From 'Nostoc azollae' 0708 (GTDB lineage: Bacteria; Cyanobacteriota; Cyanobacteriia; Cyanobacteriales; Nostocaceae): 64,000 nucleotides of DNA. The stretch lies in contig NC_014248.1 in assembly GCF_000196515.1 (NCBI RefSeq), positions 4,406,001 through 4,470,000 of the forward strand, given 5' to 3'. A program made the translations under genes and the position numbers. The notes beneath the pieces are model-generated. The model made no database searches, was not told where the DNA came from, and saw only the letters and a list, made by a program, of their open reading frames with translations. Shown piece by piece: positions 38,982 through 49,027 of this stretch; the first letter of the stretch is position 1, and the number at the start of each line of letters is the position of its first letter.

Positions 38982-40223
38982 ATGGGAGACTGGCAGGAAA
39001 TTACTGGTGGAGTGACAGCAGCTAGAGGTTATAAAGCAGCGGGAATTACAGCTGGTCTAAAACCTTCAAGATTGCCGGATTTAGCGTTAATATTATCAGA
39101 TGTGGATGCGATCGCAGCTGGTGTTTTTACTACTAGCCACGTCAAAGCCGCTTGTGTAGATTATTGTCGTCAACGTTTGCAAGCCAAGCACAGCGCCAGA
39201 GTCATACTTTGCAACGCTGGACAAGCCAATGCAGCCACAGGTAGCCAAGGTGTCAAAGATGCGCTGGAGACTGTAGACTTATTAGCCAAAGAATTGCGTA
39301 TTTCCCCGGAAGCGATTTTACTGGCTTCTACTGGTGTAATTGGTCAAAGAATTAAAATGGATGCTTTGCGGCGTGGTATACCCAAGCTAGTAGCCGCACT
39401 TGCTGAAGATGGCTCAGATGCAGCTGCAGGAGCAATTATGACCACAGATTTAGTCACCAAATCCATTGCTCTAGAAACAAGTATCAATGACCGACCAGTG
39501 CGAATTGGTGGAATAGCCAAAGGTTCGGGGATGATACACCCTAACATGGCCACCATGCTGGCATTTGTTACTTGTGATGCGGCGGTTTCATCAACACTTT
39601 GGCAACAAATGTTAACAAGAGCAGCGGATAGAAGTTTCAATTCTATTACCGTTGATGGTGATACCAGCACCAATGATAGCTTAATTGCTTTAGCTAACGG
39701 TGAATCTCGCACCCCAGCCATTACCGAAATGGGTGCAGAAGCCGAGAAATTAGAAGCCATGCTAACAGCAGTATGCCAGCATTTAGCCAGAGCCATCGCA
39801 CGTGATGGTGAAGGTGCAACTTGCTTAGTAGAAGTAAAAGTCACCGGCGCACCTGATGAAACAGCAGCGCGACAAATTGCCAAAACCATTGCTGGGTCTT
39901 CCTTAGTTAAATCTGCAATCTTTGGCCGTGACCCCAACTGGGGACGAATCGCCGGCGCTGCTGGCCGTGCTGGAGTACCTTTTGAACAAGAAAACCTGCA
40001 AATTAAATTAGGCAATTTCTTACTGTTTGAAAATGGTCAACCTTTACCTTTTGACAAAGCATCTGTCAGTGCATATTTGAAACAAGCAGCCGCAGGTGCT
40101 TACATGAAAGAGGATACGGTATTAATTTCCGTTACCGTCGGTAATGGTAATGGAACCGGTAAAGCTTGGGGTTGTGACTTGAGTTACGACTACGTGAGAA
40201 TTAACGCCGAATATACAACTTAA
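38982..40223 (+). CDS. argJ: Bifunctional ornithine/glutamate N-acetyltransferase
   Basis: The 413-residue protein has the self-cleavage and active-site motif GMIHPNMATMLAF, cut between Ala and Thr to give alpha and beta chains with Thr as nucleophile. Also present are TSHVKAACVDYCR near the start and FGRDPNWGRIAGAAGRAG. ArgJ recycles the acetyl group from acetylornithine to glutamate in arginine synthesis, and so feeds cyanophycin, whose synthetase relic lies at 21551. ATG 38982 follows GGGGAAA. Intact. Confidence 0.96.
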   Translation: MGDWQEITGGVTAARGYKAAGITAGLKPSRLPDLALILSDVDAIAAGVFTTSHVKAACVDYCRQRLQAKHSARVILCNAGQANAATGSQGVKDALETVDLLAKELRISPEAILLASTGVIGQRIKMDALRRGIPKLVAALAEDGSDAAAGAIMTTDLVTKSIALETSINDRPVRIGGIAKGSGMIHPNMATMLAFVTCDAAVSSTLWQQMLTRAADRSFNSITVDGDTSTNDSLIALANGESRTPAITEMGAEAEKLEAMLTAVCQHLARAIARDGEGATCLVEVKVTGAPDETAARQIAKTIAGSSLVKSAIFGRDPNWGRIAGAAGRAGVPFEQENLQIKLGNFLLFENGQPLPFDKASVSAYLKQAAAGAYMKEDTVLISVTVGNGNGTGKAWGCDLSYDYVRINAEYTT

Positions 40224-40228
40224 AATTA

Positions 40229-40300
40229 GCCTCCAACATGATTTATATCCTCGAATTCTTAAAGAATTCGGGGGTCTAGTGAGGCTACTTTTCTTGCTTT
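40229..40300. terminator. Two-layer hairpin between convergent genes
   Basis: An outer stem, AGCCTC and GAGGCT, encloses an inner one, CCTCGAATTCTT and AAGAATTCGGGG, followed by ACTTTTCTTGCTTTTTC. Placed between argJ (plus) and the peroxiredoxin-like pseudogene (minus), it is a plausible terminator for argJ. Confidence 0.6.
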
Positions 40301-40319
40301 TTCTATTCAACTACTTAGT

Positions 40320-41108
40320 TTACATACAGCTATCTATTTTCCACAAAGATAAAAAAGATAAAGGTTGACTCATATTAGCAGCAAACGCCAAAATTCCTGG
40401 ATCTCGATGTTCATAAACTAACTCACCTTGACTATTAAACAAAAAGGTTGCACCACGCTGAGTTAAATAAGCAGAATTAGGTACATAAGTCTGCCAATTT
40501 TTCAGCACTTCCACCATATTCCGTAGCCTTAAAGTAGCTAATTCAAAAGGACGTTGAAAACCACTTCCTCCTGCTAGTTGAAAAAATGAACCTTTAAAAG
40601 CTGGTAGAGGTTTATTTTCTATCATTTCATCATCACCAATGAGTTGAGGCGCTTGGCGATCACCTCTATATCCGCGAAAAACTTCGCCAAGTGTTCCAGG
40701 ACTACCAATACCTGCACACATCAACAGTAAGTTTAGCCAAGCTTTCTGAGATCCAGAAAGTCCAGGGAGAGAAAAATTCCAACCAGAATAACGATTCAGT
40801 TGACGATGTAATTCTGCATTAGGATCAACAAATAAATTTTCCTGGGGAAATCCTGTATATTGACAGAATCTTTTTCCAGAGGACTGACTACCAATTCCCA
40901 CTGCACGAATAGCGAGTTTTTCATCTGCTAACTTTTCCGCTTCGCGCTTTAACCAGCACGCATATTCAAGACTATCAAAGTCCCCAAGTTGTGGCCAAAC
41001 TAAAATAAGGATATGTGAGGCAGTTTCGCGATTTTCTAGCAGGGGTTAGATTATGGCATCACTAACACGCTGATGTTTAGTATGATTAAAAATATAGTAG
41101 GGGTTCAT
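40320..41108 (-). pseudogene. Peroxiredoxin-like (AhpC/TSA superfamily) gene with one stop
   Basis: From ATG 41108 the frame of 262 codons reads MNPYYIFNHTKHQRVSDAII, TAA at 41048-41046, then PLLENRETASHILILVWPQL and on to the end without further damage. It continues with AVGIGSQSSGKRFCQYTGFP, FVDPNAELHRQL, FELATLRLRNMVEVL and YLTQRGATFLF. It matches a cyanobacterial peroxiredoxin-like family with a thioredoxin-type fold. The stop at codon 21 removes the start. An internal GTG at 40901 (193 codons) could give a shortened product but would lose the first strands. Confidence 0.7.
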
Positions 41109-41859
41109 CAGAAGCAATTAACTCGTATTTACCTATCAAATTGTAGCTGAATGACAGCAGGTTGCAGATCAATGAGGTACAGAACCTAAATTGAAACCTA
41201 GACAGCAAGAGAGTTTTACACCTGAGTCCTGACTCCTGCTGTAGTTATAATTCAATCTGCTGTTGCCCCCTAAGTTTATTAAATTCATCTTCATTTAATA
41301 ACCAGCCGTTTTATCCACTACTTTGTGTAAAGCTTGTCCTTAACGATAGCGCATTAAATTATCCAAGAACAGGGCAATCGCTCGCTCTTTTACTCTGGGC
41401 AATTTCTAGAAAAATGCGTTATAATAAGCATATTTGGTAATGTCCATAAAGGACTTTCTGGCGGTAATGGTTATCCCTTTGTCTGGCAATTGTCGGAGGT
41501 ACATTTCGTACTTTGCAAAAATATTTGTCGGATAAACTTGGACACAAATGTTACATTCAATGGACCGCGATTCGCTAACTAATTCAATCATATAAAAAAC
41601 CAAAATTAATATTGAAGTAGGTTGGTAAAAAGCGCCACCATATACCCGAATTCTGACATCAATTCATTATTTATTTACAAGATGGAAAAAAGAAGTCGGG
41701 GATCTTAGATTTACACAGTTACGAGTTCTTTCGTTTTTGTTTCCTGTATAGGTGCAGCTTTTACCCACACTTGATCCAGCACCCCTTGCATCCAATCTCG
41801 GTTGGATAAAATCCTCCTAAAGCTTGTCTAGAAGCCATTGCAGCTTCTCTACTTTCGTT
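41109..41859. other. Gene-poor stretch with minus-strand relics
   Basis: No intact gene. At 41406-41603 a 65-codon minus-strand frame (MVFYMIELVSESRSIECN) looks coding-like but I do not know it. Around 41715-41860 the minus strand reads EAAMASRQA, NRDWMQGVLDQVWVKAAP in broken frames, probably the C-terminus of a lost gene. 41219-41240 carries the CTGAGTCCTGACTCCTG motif common between genes here. Confidence 0.35.
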
Positions 41860-42049
41860 TCCGAAAGGTTAAGGATTAGAGGGATTAAAGAAGGTGTATG
41901 GAAGGCAGAGTGAACCATGGCTTTCATAGGTTGGTCAAAAAACTCAATTAGAGAAAGTGCTTGACGGCGACAAGTTTGTATAACGGTCAATCAATTGGCA
42001 GGATGTTGGAATAGCTCCAGAGAAAGAGAACCACCAGAGACTTTTCGTT
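41860..42049 (-). pseudogene. IS66-type transposase C-terminal scrap
   Basis: Minus-strand text reads LTQRKVSGGSLSLELFQHPA, a stop, then TVIQTCRRQALSLIEFF, matching the C-terminal end of IS66 transposases. About 60 residues remain. It abuts the IS5 remnant that starts around 42050. Confidence 0.5.
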
Positions 42050-42987
42050 GTGTCAGTGCTAAACCTAACCAAGGAGGGAATATATCTATCTCTAGTAGAC
42101 CTGAGACAGAAGCCAACATTTCAAACCCTAGGACTATTGTTTGATCTATGCAGGACAAAAGCAAATAACACATTTAATTATTGGGTAGAAATTCTGAGAG
42201 AGATGTTACCTGTCTCCCAAATAGAAGAGGCAAAAAAAGATGAGTGAAAGTATCAAGAATTATGGGAAGGACTGAGTGAGTATAAATTAACAGTAGATAG
42301 TGCGGAAAAAGCTATAGAAAGACCAGGTGACTATCAAGAGCAGAAAAAATATTCTTCAGGCAAGGAGAAAATACACACTCTAAAAAATCAATTTAGAGTA
42401 TTGCCAGGAGGTGAAGATATAGTTGATATTTATATTGGATAATTAAGTAAGATAAGCGATAGGACACTATTTAGAAATAAGTGCCAAAACCTAGATGCCA
42501 AACAAAGATTTTTGGGAGACAAGGCTTATATAGGAGAAGAATTTATTACCACACCTTATAAGAAGCCCAGAAAAGCTGAATTTTCAGAGATCCAAAAACA
42601 AGAAAATAAGGAAATATCTTCAAGAAGAATTGGTGTTGAGCATCTCATATGTAGAGTCAAAACTTTTCGAGTGGCTAGTAATAGATTTCCTTTAGCTGCA
42701 CATGGTGATAATGGGAGTATGTGGATTAGTTAGGTTAGATCTAAATTATTCATTTATACTAAGTCATGATATTTGAATTATCAGCCTTTAGATTATCTTT
42801 TTTAGAAAGCTATATTTCTCAAAACTTTTAATAATTTTGATATTTGCATCCCCAAACCCTTATTTTTGCCTTCAGCCATAATTAGTGTTTCATCCCAGTT
42901 ATAGTTCGTGTAACGCTTTCACAGTAAGTTTTTTATCTTTTGTGGACAAGTCTATTGCATATAACAGGGAACAGGGGGGATGAGGGA
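42050..42987 (+). pseudogene. IS5-family transposase remnant (copy 2) with tail
   Basis: It is 5'-truncated and begins within LTKEGIYLSLVDLRQKPTFQ. The frame has stops near 42247 and 42440. The last open piece (42512-42733) reads GDKAYIGEEFITTPYKKPRK, ISSRRIGVEHLICRVKTFRV and ends by a small deletion after LAAHGDNGS. It matches 20463-21398 including the noncoding tail (42765-42987). The C-terminal motifs are those of the DDE_Tnp_4 group. Confidence 0.7.
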
Positions 42988-43030
42988 GTATGGCTTACGT
43001 CACACTCCTAAATTGCAGTATTTTTCCTGT

Positions 43031-44248
43031 TCAAGAAAAATACTTTTCCACACATCTGACAAACATCTCCACTCCCATAACTAAAGCAGTTTCATCAAAG
43101 TCAAATCGGGGATGATGATGAGGATAATTTAAGTTTTTTGCTGCATTTGCAGAACCTAATAAGAAATAACAACCCGGAACTTCTTGTAGGAAAAATGACA
43201 TATCTTCACTACCCATAATTTGGCATTCTGGGACGATATTCACAGGGGTTTCTACTACGGATTCTGCTACATTTCGTACTAATTCCGCAATTCCAGGATT
43301 ATTAATGACTGCAGGATAAAGATTGATATATTCCAAGTCATAATTTGCACCATGACTTTGACACACTCCGGCGATAATTTGCTCAATTCTTTGTTTAAAG
43401 AAACCTGCTAAATCGGTATTAAAATATCTGAGTGATCCAGTCATTCTAGCGGTATGAGCAATGACATTCATTTTGGTGCCGGCGTGGAGTTCTCCTATTG
43501 TCACCACGGCTGAATCTAAGGGGTTGACGTTACGGGCAACAATTGTTTGCAAGGCGTTGACGATTTGGGCAGCGACTACAATTGAATCAATGGTTTGATG
43601 GGGAAGTGCGCCATGTCCACCTTTACCTAAAATTGTACAGTTAAAGAAGTCTACAGCTGCTAACAAAGGCCCTGGACGAACTCCGACTGTTCCCACGGGT
43701 AAATCATTCCACAGATGTAAGCCGATCATGGCATCAACATCCGGGTTTTTCAAGACTCCTGCTTCTATCATTGGTTTTGCACCACCGGGGCCTTCTTCTG
43801 CTGGTTGGAAGATAATTTTCACAGTGCCGGCAAAGTCTTGGCGATGCTGTTGAAGGTAGTATGCTGTTCCCATTGCGATCGCCGTATGTCCATCATGTCC
43901 ACAAGCGTGCATGACTCCATCATGCTGGGAACAATAACTCACTTCATTCTCTTCTTGTACTGGTAAGGCATCCATATCAGCACGAATTCCTAACACTTTT
44001 CCATACTGAGATTTTTCACCTTTGATAATTACAACAATGCCAGTTTCGGCTATCCCTGTTTGATGTTCAACTCCCCATGCTTGCAATTTCTGGGAAATAA
44101 ATTCAGCTGTTAATTTTTCTTGAAAACCTAATTCTGGTTTTTGATGTATGCCTCTTCTCCATTCTATTAATTGTGGTTGTAAGGAACGAATTTGCAAACG
44201 CACATTAGAGAGATTTTCAGTAGAGGAACTAGGAAAAGTAGAAACCAT
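43031..44248 (-). CDS. M20-family N-acyl amino acid amidohydrolase
   Basis: The 405-residue zinc hydrolase of the HipO/AmhX group has IRADMDALPVQEENEVSY, the metal motif MHACGHDGHTA, EEGPGGAKPMIEAG with catalytic Glu, and a C-terminal SEDMSFFLQEVPGCYFLLG. It removes acyl groups from amino acids; the natural substrate is unclear. The start ATG 44248 is immediately preceded by the (CCAATCA)n repeat, so there is no normal ribosome-binding site. A later start is possible, since the conserved region only begins at about LQPQLIEWRRGIH (residue 28). Confidence 0.9.
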   Translation of the reverse strand: MVSTFPSSSTENLSNVRLQIRSLQPQLIEWRRGIHQKPELGFQEKLTAEFISQKLQAWGVEHQTGIAETGIVVIIKGEKSQYGKVLGIRADMDALPVQEENEVSYCSQHDGVMHACGHDGHTAIAMGTAYYLQQHRQDFAGTVKIIFQPAEEGPGGAKPMIEAGVLKNPDVDAMIGLHLWNDLPVGTVGVRPGPLLAAVDFFNCTILGKGGHGALPHQTIDSIVVAAQIVNALQTIVARNVNPLDSAVVTIGELHAGTKMNVIAHTARMTGSLRYFNTDLAGFFKQRIEQIIAGVCQSHGANYDLEYINLYPAVINNPGIAELVRNVAESVVETPVNIVPECQIMGSEDMSFFLQEVPGCYFLLGSANAAKNLNYPHHHPRFDFDETALVMGVEMFVRCVEKYFS

Positions 44249-44360
44249 GATTGGTGATTGGTGATTGGTGATTGGTGATTGGTGATTGGTGATTGGTGAT
44301 TGGTGATTGGTGATTGGTGATTGGTGATTGGTGATTGGTGATTGGTGATTGGTGATTGGT
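44248..44360. repeat. Heptamer tandem repeat, about 16 units
   Basis: The unit TGATTGG is repeated in perfect register for about 112 bases directly upstream of the amidohydrolase start. This is the short tandemly repeated repetitive (STRR) class known from heterocystous cyanobacteria. The same unit occurs at 60334-60384 on the other strand. Confidence 0.92.
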
Positions 44361-44430
44361 TATTAGTGGACATTAGGATAATTACTTCCCCATCTTCCTC
44401 AGTCCCCAGTCCTCAGTCCCCAGTCACTTA

Positions 44431-45108
44431 TCAAAATAATATTTCCCAATCTAAATTAGATCCAACTTGGGCTAGTTGTTCCAAGTTAGTGGATGCTTCT
44501 AAATAAGGTAAACAGCCTAAAATCGGTATGTGTGTAAATGATTCAATTAAATCCGGTGGTGTTAAATCAGTTATTTCTTCTTCAGTGCAGGGTTGGGTAC
44601 AGTTGAGAATAATCCCACGCAAATCAATTTTAGTTTGTCTAGCTAATGCTACATTAGCCACGGCTTGAGCGATCGCACCTAATCTTACAGGTACAACTAA
44701 AACCGTTGGTAATCGCCATTCTCCAGCTAAATCTGCTACTGTCAATTCATACGTAATTGGTGAACCCAAGCCTCCCAGAGATTCCACCAACACAAAATCA
44801 TGGCGTTTTTGCAATTTTAATAAAGTCTGCCAAACCAAAGCTAAATCTATGGTACGATTTTCCTTGGCTGCTGCGATCGGTGGGGCTAGAGGTGCTTGAA
44901 AATACAAAGGTGTAGTTTCTTCTGGTGACTGATCTAGAGCAAAAAGATGTTGATAAAGTTCTCTGTCACCTACCCCAGATTGAATGGGTTTCATAATCCC
45001 CAAGCTGCTTTGAGGATAATATTTTTGCCGATAGGCTGCTATGGCTGTAGTAACAACAGTTTTACCAGCCTCCGTATCAGTCCCTGTAATTAGTAGTGTG
45101 TTAGACAA
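44431..45108 (-). CDS. bioD: Dethiobiotin synthase
   Basis: The 225-residue P-loop enzyme has GTDTEAGKT at residues 8-16, IMKPIQSG, and [16 protein letters not shown]. It closes the ureido ring of dethiobiotin from diaminopelargonic acid, CO2 and ATP, the penultimate step of biotin synthesis. No other bio gene is nearby. Length and motifs are normal. Confidence 0.92.
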   Translation of the reverse strand: MSNTLLITGTDTEAGKTVVTTAIAAYRQKYYPQSSLGIMKPIQSGVGDRELYQHLFALDQSPEETTPLYFQAPLAPPIAAAKENRTIDLALVWQTLLKLQKRHDFVLVESLGGLGSPITYELTVADLAGEWRLPTVLVVPVRLGAIAQAVANVALARQTKIDLRGIILNCTQPCTEEEITDLTPPDLIESFTHIPILGCLPYLEASTNLEQLAQVGSNLDWEILF

Positions 45109-45186
45109 TTGCTTTGCGATACATTACTCTAAAATATAGAAATTCACCCCAGCAGTTTTCTGTCGGGGGCTATTCATAATTTAACC

Positions 45187-46953
45187 TTAATTTCTACCGG
45201 TGAATCCTGGTGTTGGTGTTGTTTCAGGGCGTTGATTATTTTCTTGTGGGACAGTAGTTGGTGTTTCCATTGGTGTTTCCATTGGTGTTTCCATTGGTGT
45301 TTCCATTGGTGTTTCCATTGGTGTTTCCATTGGTGTTTCCGTTGGTGTGGGTGTTTCTGTCGATATAGGTGTTTCTGTTGGTCTCAGTATCTCTGTCGGT
45401 GTAGGTGTTTCTGTTGGTCTCGGTATCTCTGTCGGTGTAGGTAGAACTGGATTTTCTAAAGCCACACTCAAACTATAGTCACTTTCTGCCACTCCCTCAG
45501 ACAGACTTAATTGAATTGTGTATTGACCACTATCCAACAATAAACCCTGATAGGAAGTAACTTGAATGGAGTCAGAACCAATCGGTTGTCCATTGGCCGC
45601 TAACACCGTGACCAAAACTCCACTACCTTGGTTAACCGCTACAGTTAAATTTTGTCCAATTTCACCCGCAAAACTGTATTGAATTATTTCATTAGCCTTG
45701 AGAGTACCATCTACCTTAAGTGTATTAGATGTGCCTAATTCTAGGCGTTTTTCATAAAAAATAGGTTCTGCATTAGTCGGTGTTGGTGTGGGTGTAAATG
45801 TAAATTCGGGTGTTGGTGTGGATGTTAAACCACCAGGGATAACTGGAGAAGGAAAACTTTGAGGTGTGCTTGTGTCTTCCGGTGACGTTTTGGATTGATG
45901 GCGAATGGAATTCACCACTGCCCAAGAACCGAATCCTGCTAAGATAACCACCGCACTGCCAATAGCGCCAATCGCTAAGGGGCTATCTAACATGGAGCTA
46001 CTTGGCTGGGGTGTAATTACTGGATTAGGTCTGTTGGGTCTTGGTGGTAAAGGGTCGGGACGATGACCAACAGCTATAGTTTGTAAATGGGATCGATTTG
46101 GCTGAGGAACACTGGGTTGGTCTAGGGATTGTAATACTGATAGCACTTCCTTGGCACTTTGATAGCGATCACCGGGCACATAACTTAAGAGCCGATTCAA
46201 GACTTCAGCAAACCGGGGACTGACTGTTACCCACTTCTGCCAATTCCAACTCAGCGCGGTTTCATCAAATAAATATGCTGGTTCTTTCGCTGTCAACAAA
46301 ACTATTGCCGTTACTGCTAGTGCATACAAGTCACTATTAGGATAAGCCTGACCTGATTGCATTTGCTCACTGGGAGAATAGCCTAATTTACCAACAGTAG
46401 TTACTTGCTTTTGTTTTGGGGCAGATAACCGCGTCGCTAGTTCTTTCACGACACCAAAATCAATTAATACAGGCTTTTTGTCAACATCCCGTAAAATCAA
46501 ATTATCTGGCGAAATATCCCGGTGAATAATTCCGCATTTATGAATATGCTCTAAAATCGGCAACAAAGAGCGCAACAACTGTAATACTTCGGACTCTGTG
46601 AAAGCTTTTCCCGCAGCTTGGTATTCAACCAGCAGAGTGTGGTAGGTTTTACCCGCTACATAATCTTGTACCAAAAACAAGCGATCTTCTTGTGCAAACT
46701 TTTCCCGAAATTTTGGTATTTGTGGATGGTCGATTTTATATAAAGTAGCTGCTTCTCGCTCAAACAACTCTTGCGCTTTTTTGCCACCATATGCTTCCGT
46801 TGTTGCGAGTATCAACTCCTTAATCGCGCAAAGTTCGTTAAAGCGTCTCTGGTCTTCTGCGAGATAGGTTCTACCAAATCCCCCCTGCCCAAGAACGTGA
46901 ATGATATGGTAACGATTTTGTAAGATAGTACCAACTTTAATGGGTGGTTGCAT
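45187..46953 (-). CDS. Membrane Ser/Thr protein kinase with repeat-rich tail
   Basis: I start it at ATG 46953 (MQPPIKVGTILQNRYHIIHV, 588 residues), since the kinase begins there; an upstream ATG at 47091 adds 46 unconserved residues. Kinase features are GQGGFGRTYLAE (ATP loop), CAIKELIL, IIHRDISPDNLIL (catalytic loop), LIDFGVVKEL and GYSPSEQMQSG. After a proline-rich linker one membrane helix (IGSAVVILAGFGSWAVV) precedes an extracytoplasmic beta-rich domain (ENLTVAV-like text). The tail is threonine-proline-glutamate rich and carries the METP repeats at 45260-45343. Signal sensed is unknown. Confidence 0.9.
   Translation of the reverse strand: MQPPIKVGTILQNRYHIIHVLGQGGFGRTYLAEDQRRFNELCAIKELILATTEAYGGKKAQELFEREAATLYKIDHPQIPKFREKFAQEDRLFLVQDYVAGKTYHTLLVEYQAAGKAFTESEVLQLLRSLLPILEHIHKCGIIHRDISPDNLILRDVDKKPVLIDFGVVKELATRLSAPKQKQVTTVGKLGYSPSEQMQSGQAYPNSDLYALAVTAIVLLTAKEPAYLFDETALSWNWQKWVTVSPRFAEVLNRLLSYVPGDRYQSAKEVLSVLQSLDQPSVPQPNRSHLQTIAVGHRPDPLPPRPNRPNPVITPQPSSSMLDSPLAIGAIGSAVVILAGFGSWAVVNSIRHQSKTSPEDTSTPQSFPSPVIPGGLTSTPTPEFTFTPTPTPTNAEPIFYEKRLELGTSNTLKVDGTLKANEIIQYSFAGEIGQNLTVAVNQGSGVLVTVLAANGQPIGSDSIQVTSYQGLLLDSGQYTIQLSLSEGVAESDYSLSVALENPVLPTPTEIPRPTETPTPTEILRPTETPISTETPTPTETPMETPMETPMETPMETPMETPMETPTTVPQENNQRPETTPTPGFTGRN
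45260..45343 (-). repeat. 12-bp coding minisatellite in the kinase gene
   Basis: Seven tandem units of GGTGTTTCCATT, the last with one change, encode repeated Met-Glu-Thr-Pro on the minus strand. The unit is a multiple of three, so gain or loss of units keeps the frame and would vary the tail length. Confidence 0.9.
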
Positions 46954-47936
46954 GATTAATTGATTAAGTGTAACAGCAACTGAGTTAGAAGTTATAGCAG
47001 GTGACAGGATTGAAAGTTGTATCTCAGTTTTATCATCAGTTGATGTCCTAACTGCCAAGACAGTTGCTATAAAGCATGAAGTATATGCCACGTTAGTCTT
47101 GAAAGACCTGCTTCACTCCATTTTTACATCATGACTGTCGGAAAAATGTCTGCATTATTAATCATGCTATCATCTATAATGACTTGACTAAAATAATTTA
47201 ATTAATAAATTTTACAATCAATCTTGAAGCGTAATGTAGCTAAAAATGAAGAAAATCGAACTTTTTATCGCTCGGATCCTAAGCAGCTATAATTGACTCC
47301 CTAAATATTTAATATAAAATTAACTAATCGATTAATTTGACGCTAGTATCATAGGATAACTAGCTACATCCTGGGTGCTGATATCCTGTCTGGTTCAAGA
47401 CTTATTATGAAGTCCGCAGGGGTGCAGAGTGCAAAATAGGGGGTAGAAAGTTTGCAGGTTTTTGCACAGATGCAGGAATCACAACTAACCAACCAGACTT
47501 GATATTAATCATAGGTGTTCTACTAGTTCTGATGAAAAAAATTCCTATTCTCTGGCATATCTACCAACTTACAACCGTAATTTTCAGGTTGAAAGACCAC
47601 TAGGACCTGAGAGACGATTTAATTAACACTTTATGTGTGAATAATTTGATCTCAGTTAGAAAATAACCAGGTAGAATAGGTAATCTACCATAGAAAATTC
47701 TCAGATATTTGGGCAATTTACCCCAAACAAACAACTATGCGCTCTCAAATTATTTGAGAAATTATAGATGTCAGTAGAATCTTCAATGGTTTTTTTCCCA
47801 GAAGAACTAGAAAATTAACAAATGTAATTCTATGGAGAAATATTGCGAATTTGTATAAAAGCTTGAACAAAACTTACAGATGTTGTGATTAGTCTATTTT
47901 GGTTAAATCTGCTAAATCTCTGATGATAATATTGCC
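46954..47936. promoter_or_regulatory. Divergent intergenic region between kinase and prs
   Basis: About 0.98 kb (0.84 kb if the kinase starts at 47091), AT-rich. It must hold promoters for the kinase and for prs, but no site can be named with confidence. No repeat family or gene relic from elsewhere in the window was recognised here. Confidence 0.35.
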
Positions 47937-48953
47937 ATGAATGCACATCGAGGATCTGCTGTGCTAAGTTCTGCAACTTTAACAGTACAACCAATAGCCA
48001 CAGGAGTGAATGAAAATCACCGCCTGCGGCTGTTTTCTGGTTCTGCCAATTTACAACTATCCCAAGAAGTCGCTCGTTACCTGGGCATGGACTTGGGTCC
48101 AATGATTCGCAAAAGATTTGCGGATGGAGAAATTTATGTTCAAATCCAAGAATCCATTCGGGGTTGTGATGTCTACTTAATCCAGCCAAGTTGTCAACCT
48201 GTTAACGACCACTTAATGGAATTGCTGATTATGATTGATGCCTGTCGTCGGGCTTCCGCACGACAGATCACAGCAGTTCTTCCATATTATGGTTATGCTC
48301 GTGCCGATCGCAAAACCGCCGGTAGAGAATCTATCACCGCCAAACTTGTTGCTAACCTGATCACTCAAGCAGGTGCTAACCGTGTTCTAGCAATGGATTT
48401 GCACGCAGCCCAAATTCAGGGGTATTTCGATATACCCTTTGATCACGTTTACGGTTCACCAGTGTTACTGGATTACTTAACGAGTAAAGCACTACATGAC
48501 ATTGTAGTTGTTTCTCCTGATGTGGGTGGTGTCGCACGAGCCAGAGCATTTGCGAAAAAACTCAATGATGCACCACTGGCAATTATTGACAAACGTCGTC
48601 AGGCTCACAATGTCGCCGAAGTTTTAAATGTCATTGGTGATGTTAAAGGCAAAACCGCAGTTTTAGTAGATGATATGATTGATACCGGCGGAACAATTAC
48701 CGAAGGAGCTAAATTACTGCGTGAAGAAGGTGCAAGTCAGGTATATGCCTGTGCTACCCATGCAGTATTTTCACCACCTGCCATTGAACGCTTATCAAGT
48801 GGTTTGTTTGAGGAAGTTATAGTTACTAACACCATTCCCATTCCTGAAAGCGATCATTTTCCCCAATTAGTAACGCTTTCAGTTGCTAATTTACTGGGAG
48901 AAGCGATTTGGCGTATACACGAAGATACCTCACTTAGTAGTTTATTCCGTTGA
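47937..48953 (+). CDS. prs: Ribose-phosphate pyrophosphokinase
   Basis: The 338-residue class I PRPP synthase has RLFSGSANLQLSQEVARYLG, the ATP-binding PYYGYARADRK, metal-binding MDLHAAQIQGYFD, and the PRPP loop VLVDDMIDTGGTI. It makes PRPP from ribose 5-phosphate and ATP for nucleotide, histidine and tryptophan synthesis. The first 30 residues are an extension common in cyanobacterial members. No ribosome-binding site is seen before ATG 47937. Intact. Confidence 0.95.
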   Translation: MNAHRGSAVLSSATLTVQPIATGVNENHRLRLFSGSANLQLSQEVARYLGMDLGPMIRKRFADGEIYVQIQESIRGCDVYLIQPSCQPVNDHLMELLIMIDACRRASARQITAVLPYYGYARADRKTAGRESITAKLVANLITQAGANRVLAMDLHAAQIQGYFDIPFDHVYGSPVLLDYLTSKALHDIVVVSPDVGGVARARAFAKKLNDAPLAIIDKRRQAHNVAEVLNVIGDVKGKTAVLVDDMIDTGGTITEGAKLLREEGASQVYACATHAVFSPPAIERLSSGLFEEVIVTNTIPIPESDHFPQLVTLSVANLLGEAIWRIHEDTSLSSLFR

Positions 48954-48966
48954 TCAAGTTAAAAAC

Positions 48967-48990
48967 ATCCTCTAAAAGGATGATGTATGA
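48967..48990 (+). terminator. Hairpin after prs
   Basis: ACATCCT, loop CTAAA, AGGATGATGT about 15 bases after the prs stop forms a short stem. The following bases are not T-rich, so it may be only an RNA-stabilising stem. Confidence 0.4.
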
Positions 48991-49027
48991 AGTATGAAAG
49001 ATGGATTTTTTCATCTTCATCCTTCAT

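Noticed and set aside
39344-40015. 223-codon minus-strand frame inside argJ
   Set aside because: Shadow of the GC-richer argJ frame; no start signal and argJ itself is unambiguous.
44248-44360. CRISPR-like regular repeat
   Set aside because: The unit is 7 bases with no spacers; it is an STRR tandem repeat.
45232-45444. Cys/Trp-rich plus-strand frame
   Set aside because: It is the antisense reading of the kinase minisatellite.
46954-47091. N-terminal 46-residue extension of the kinase
   Set aside because: Unlike kinase sequence and without a ribosome-binding site; ATG 46953 starts right before the conserved domain.
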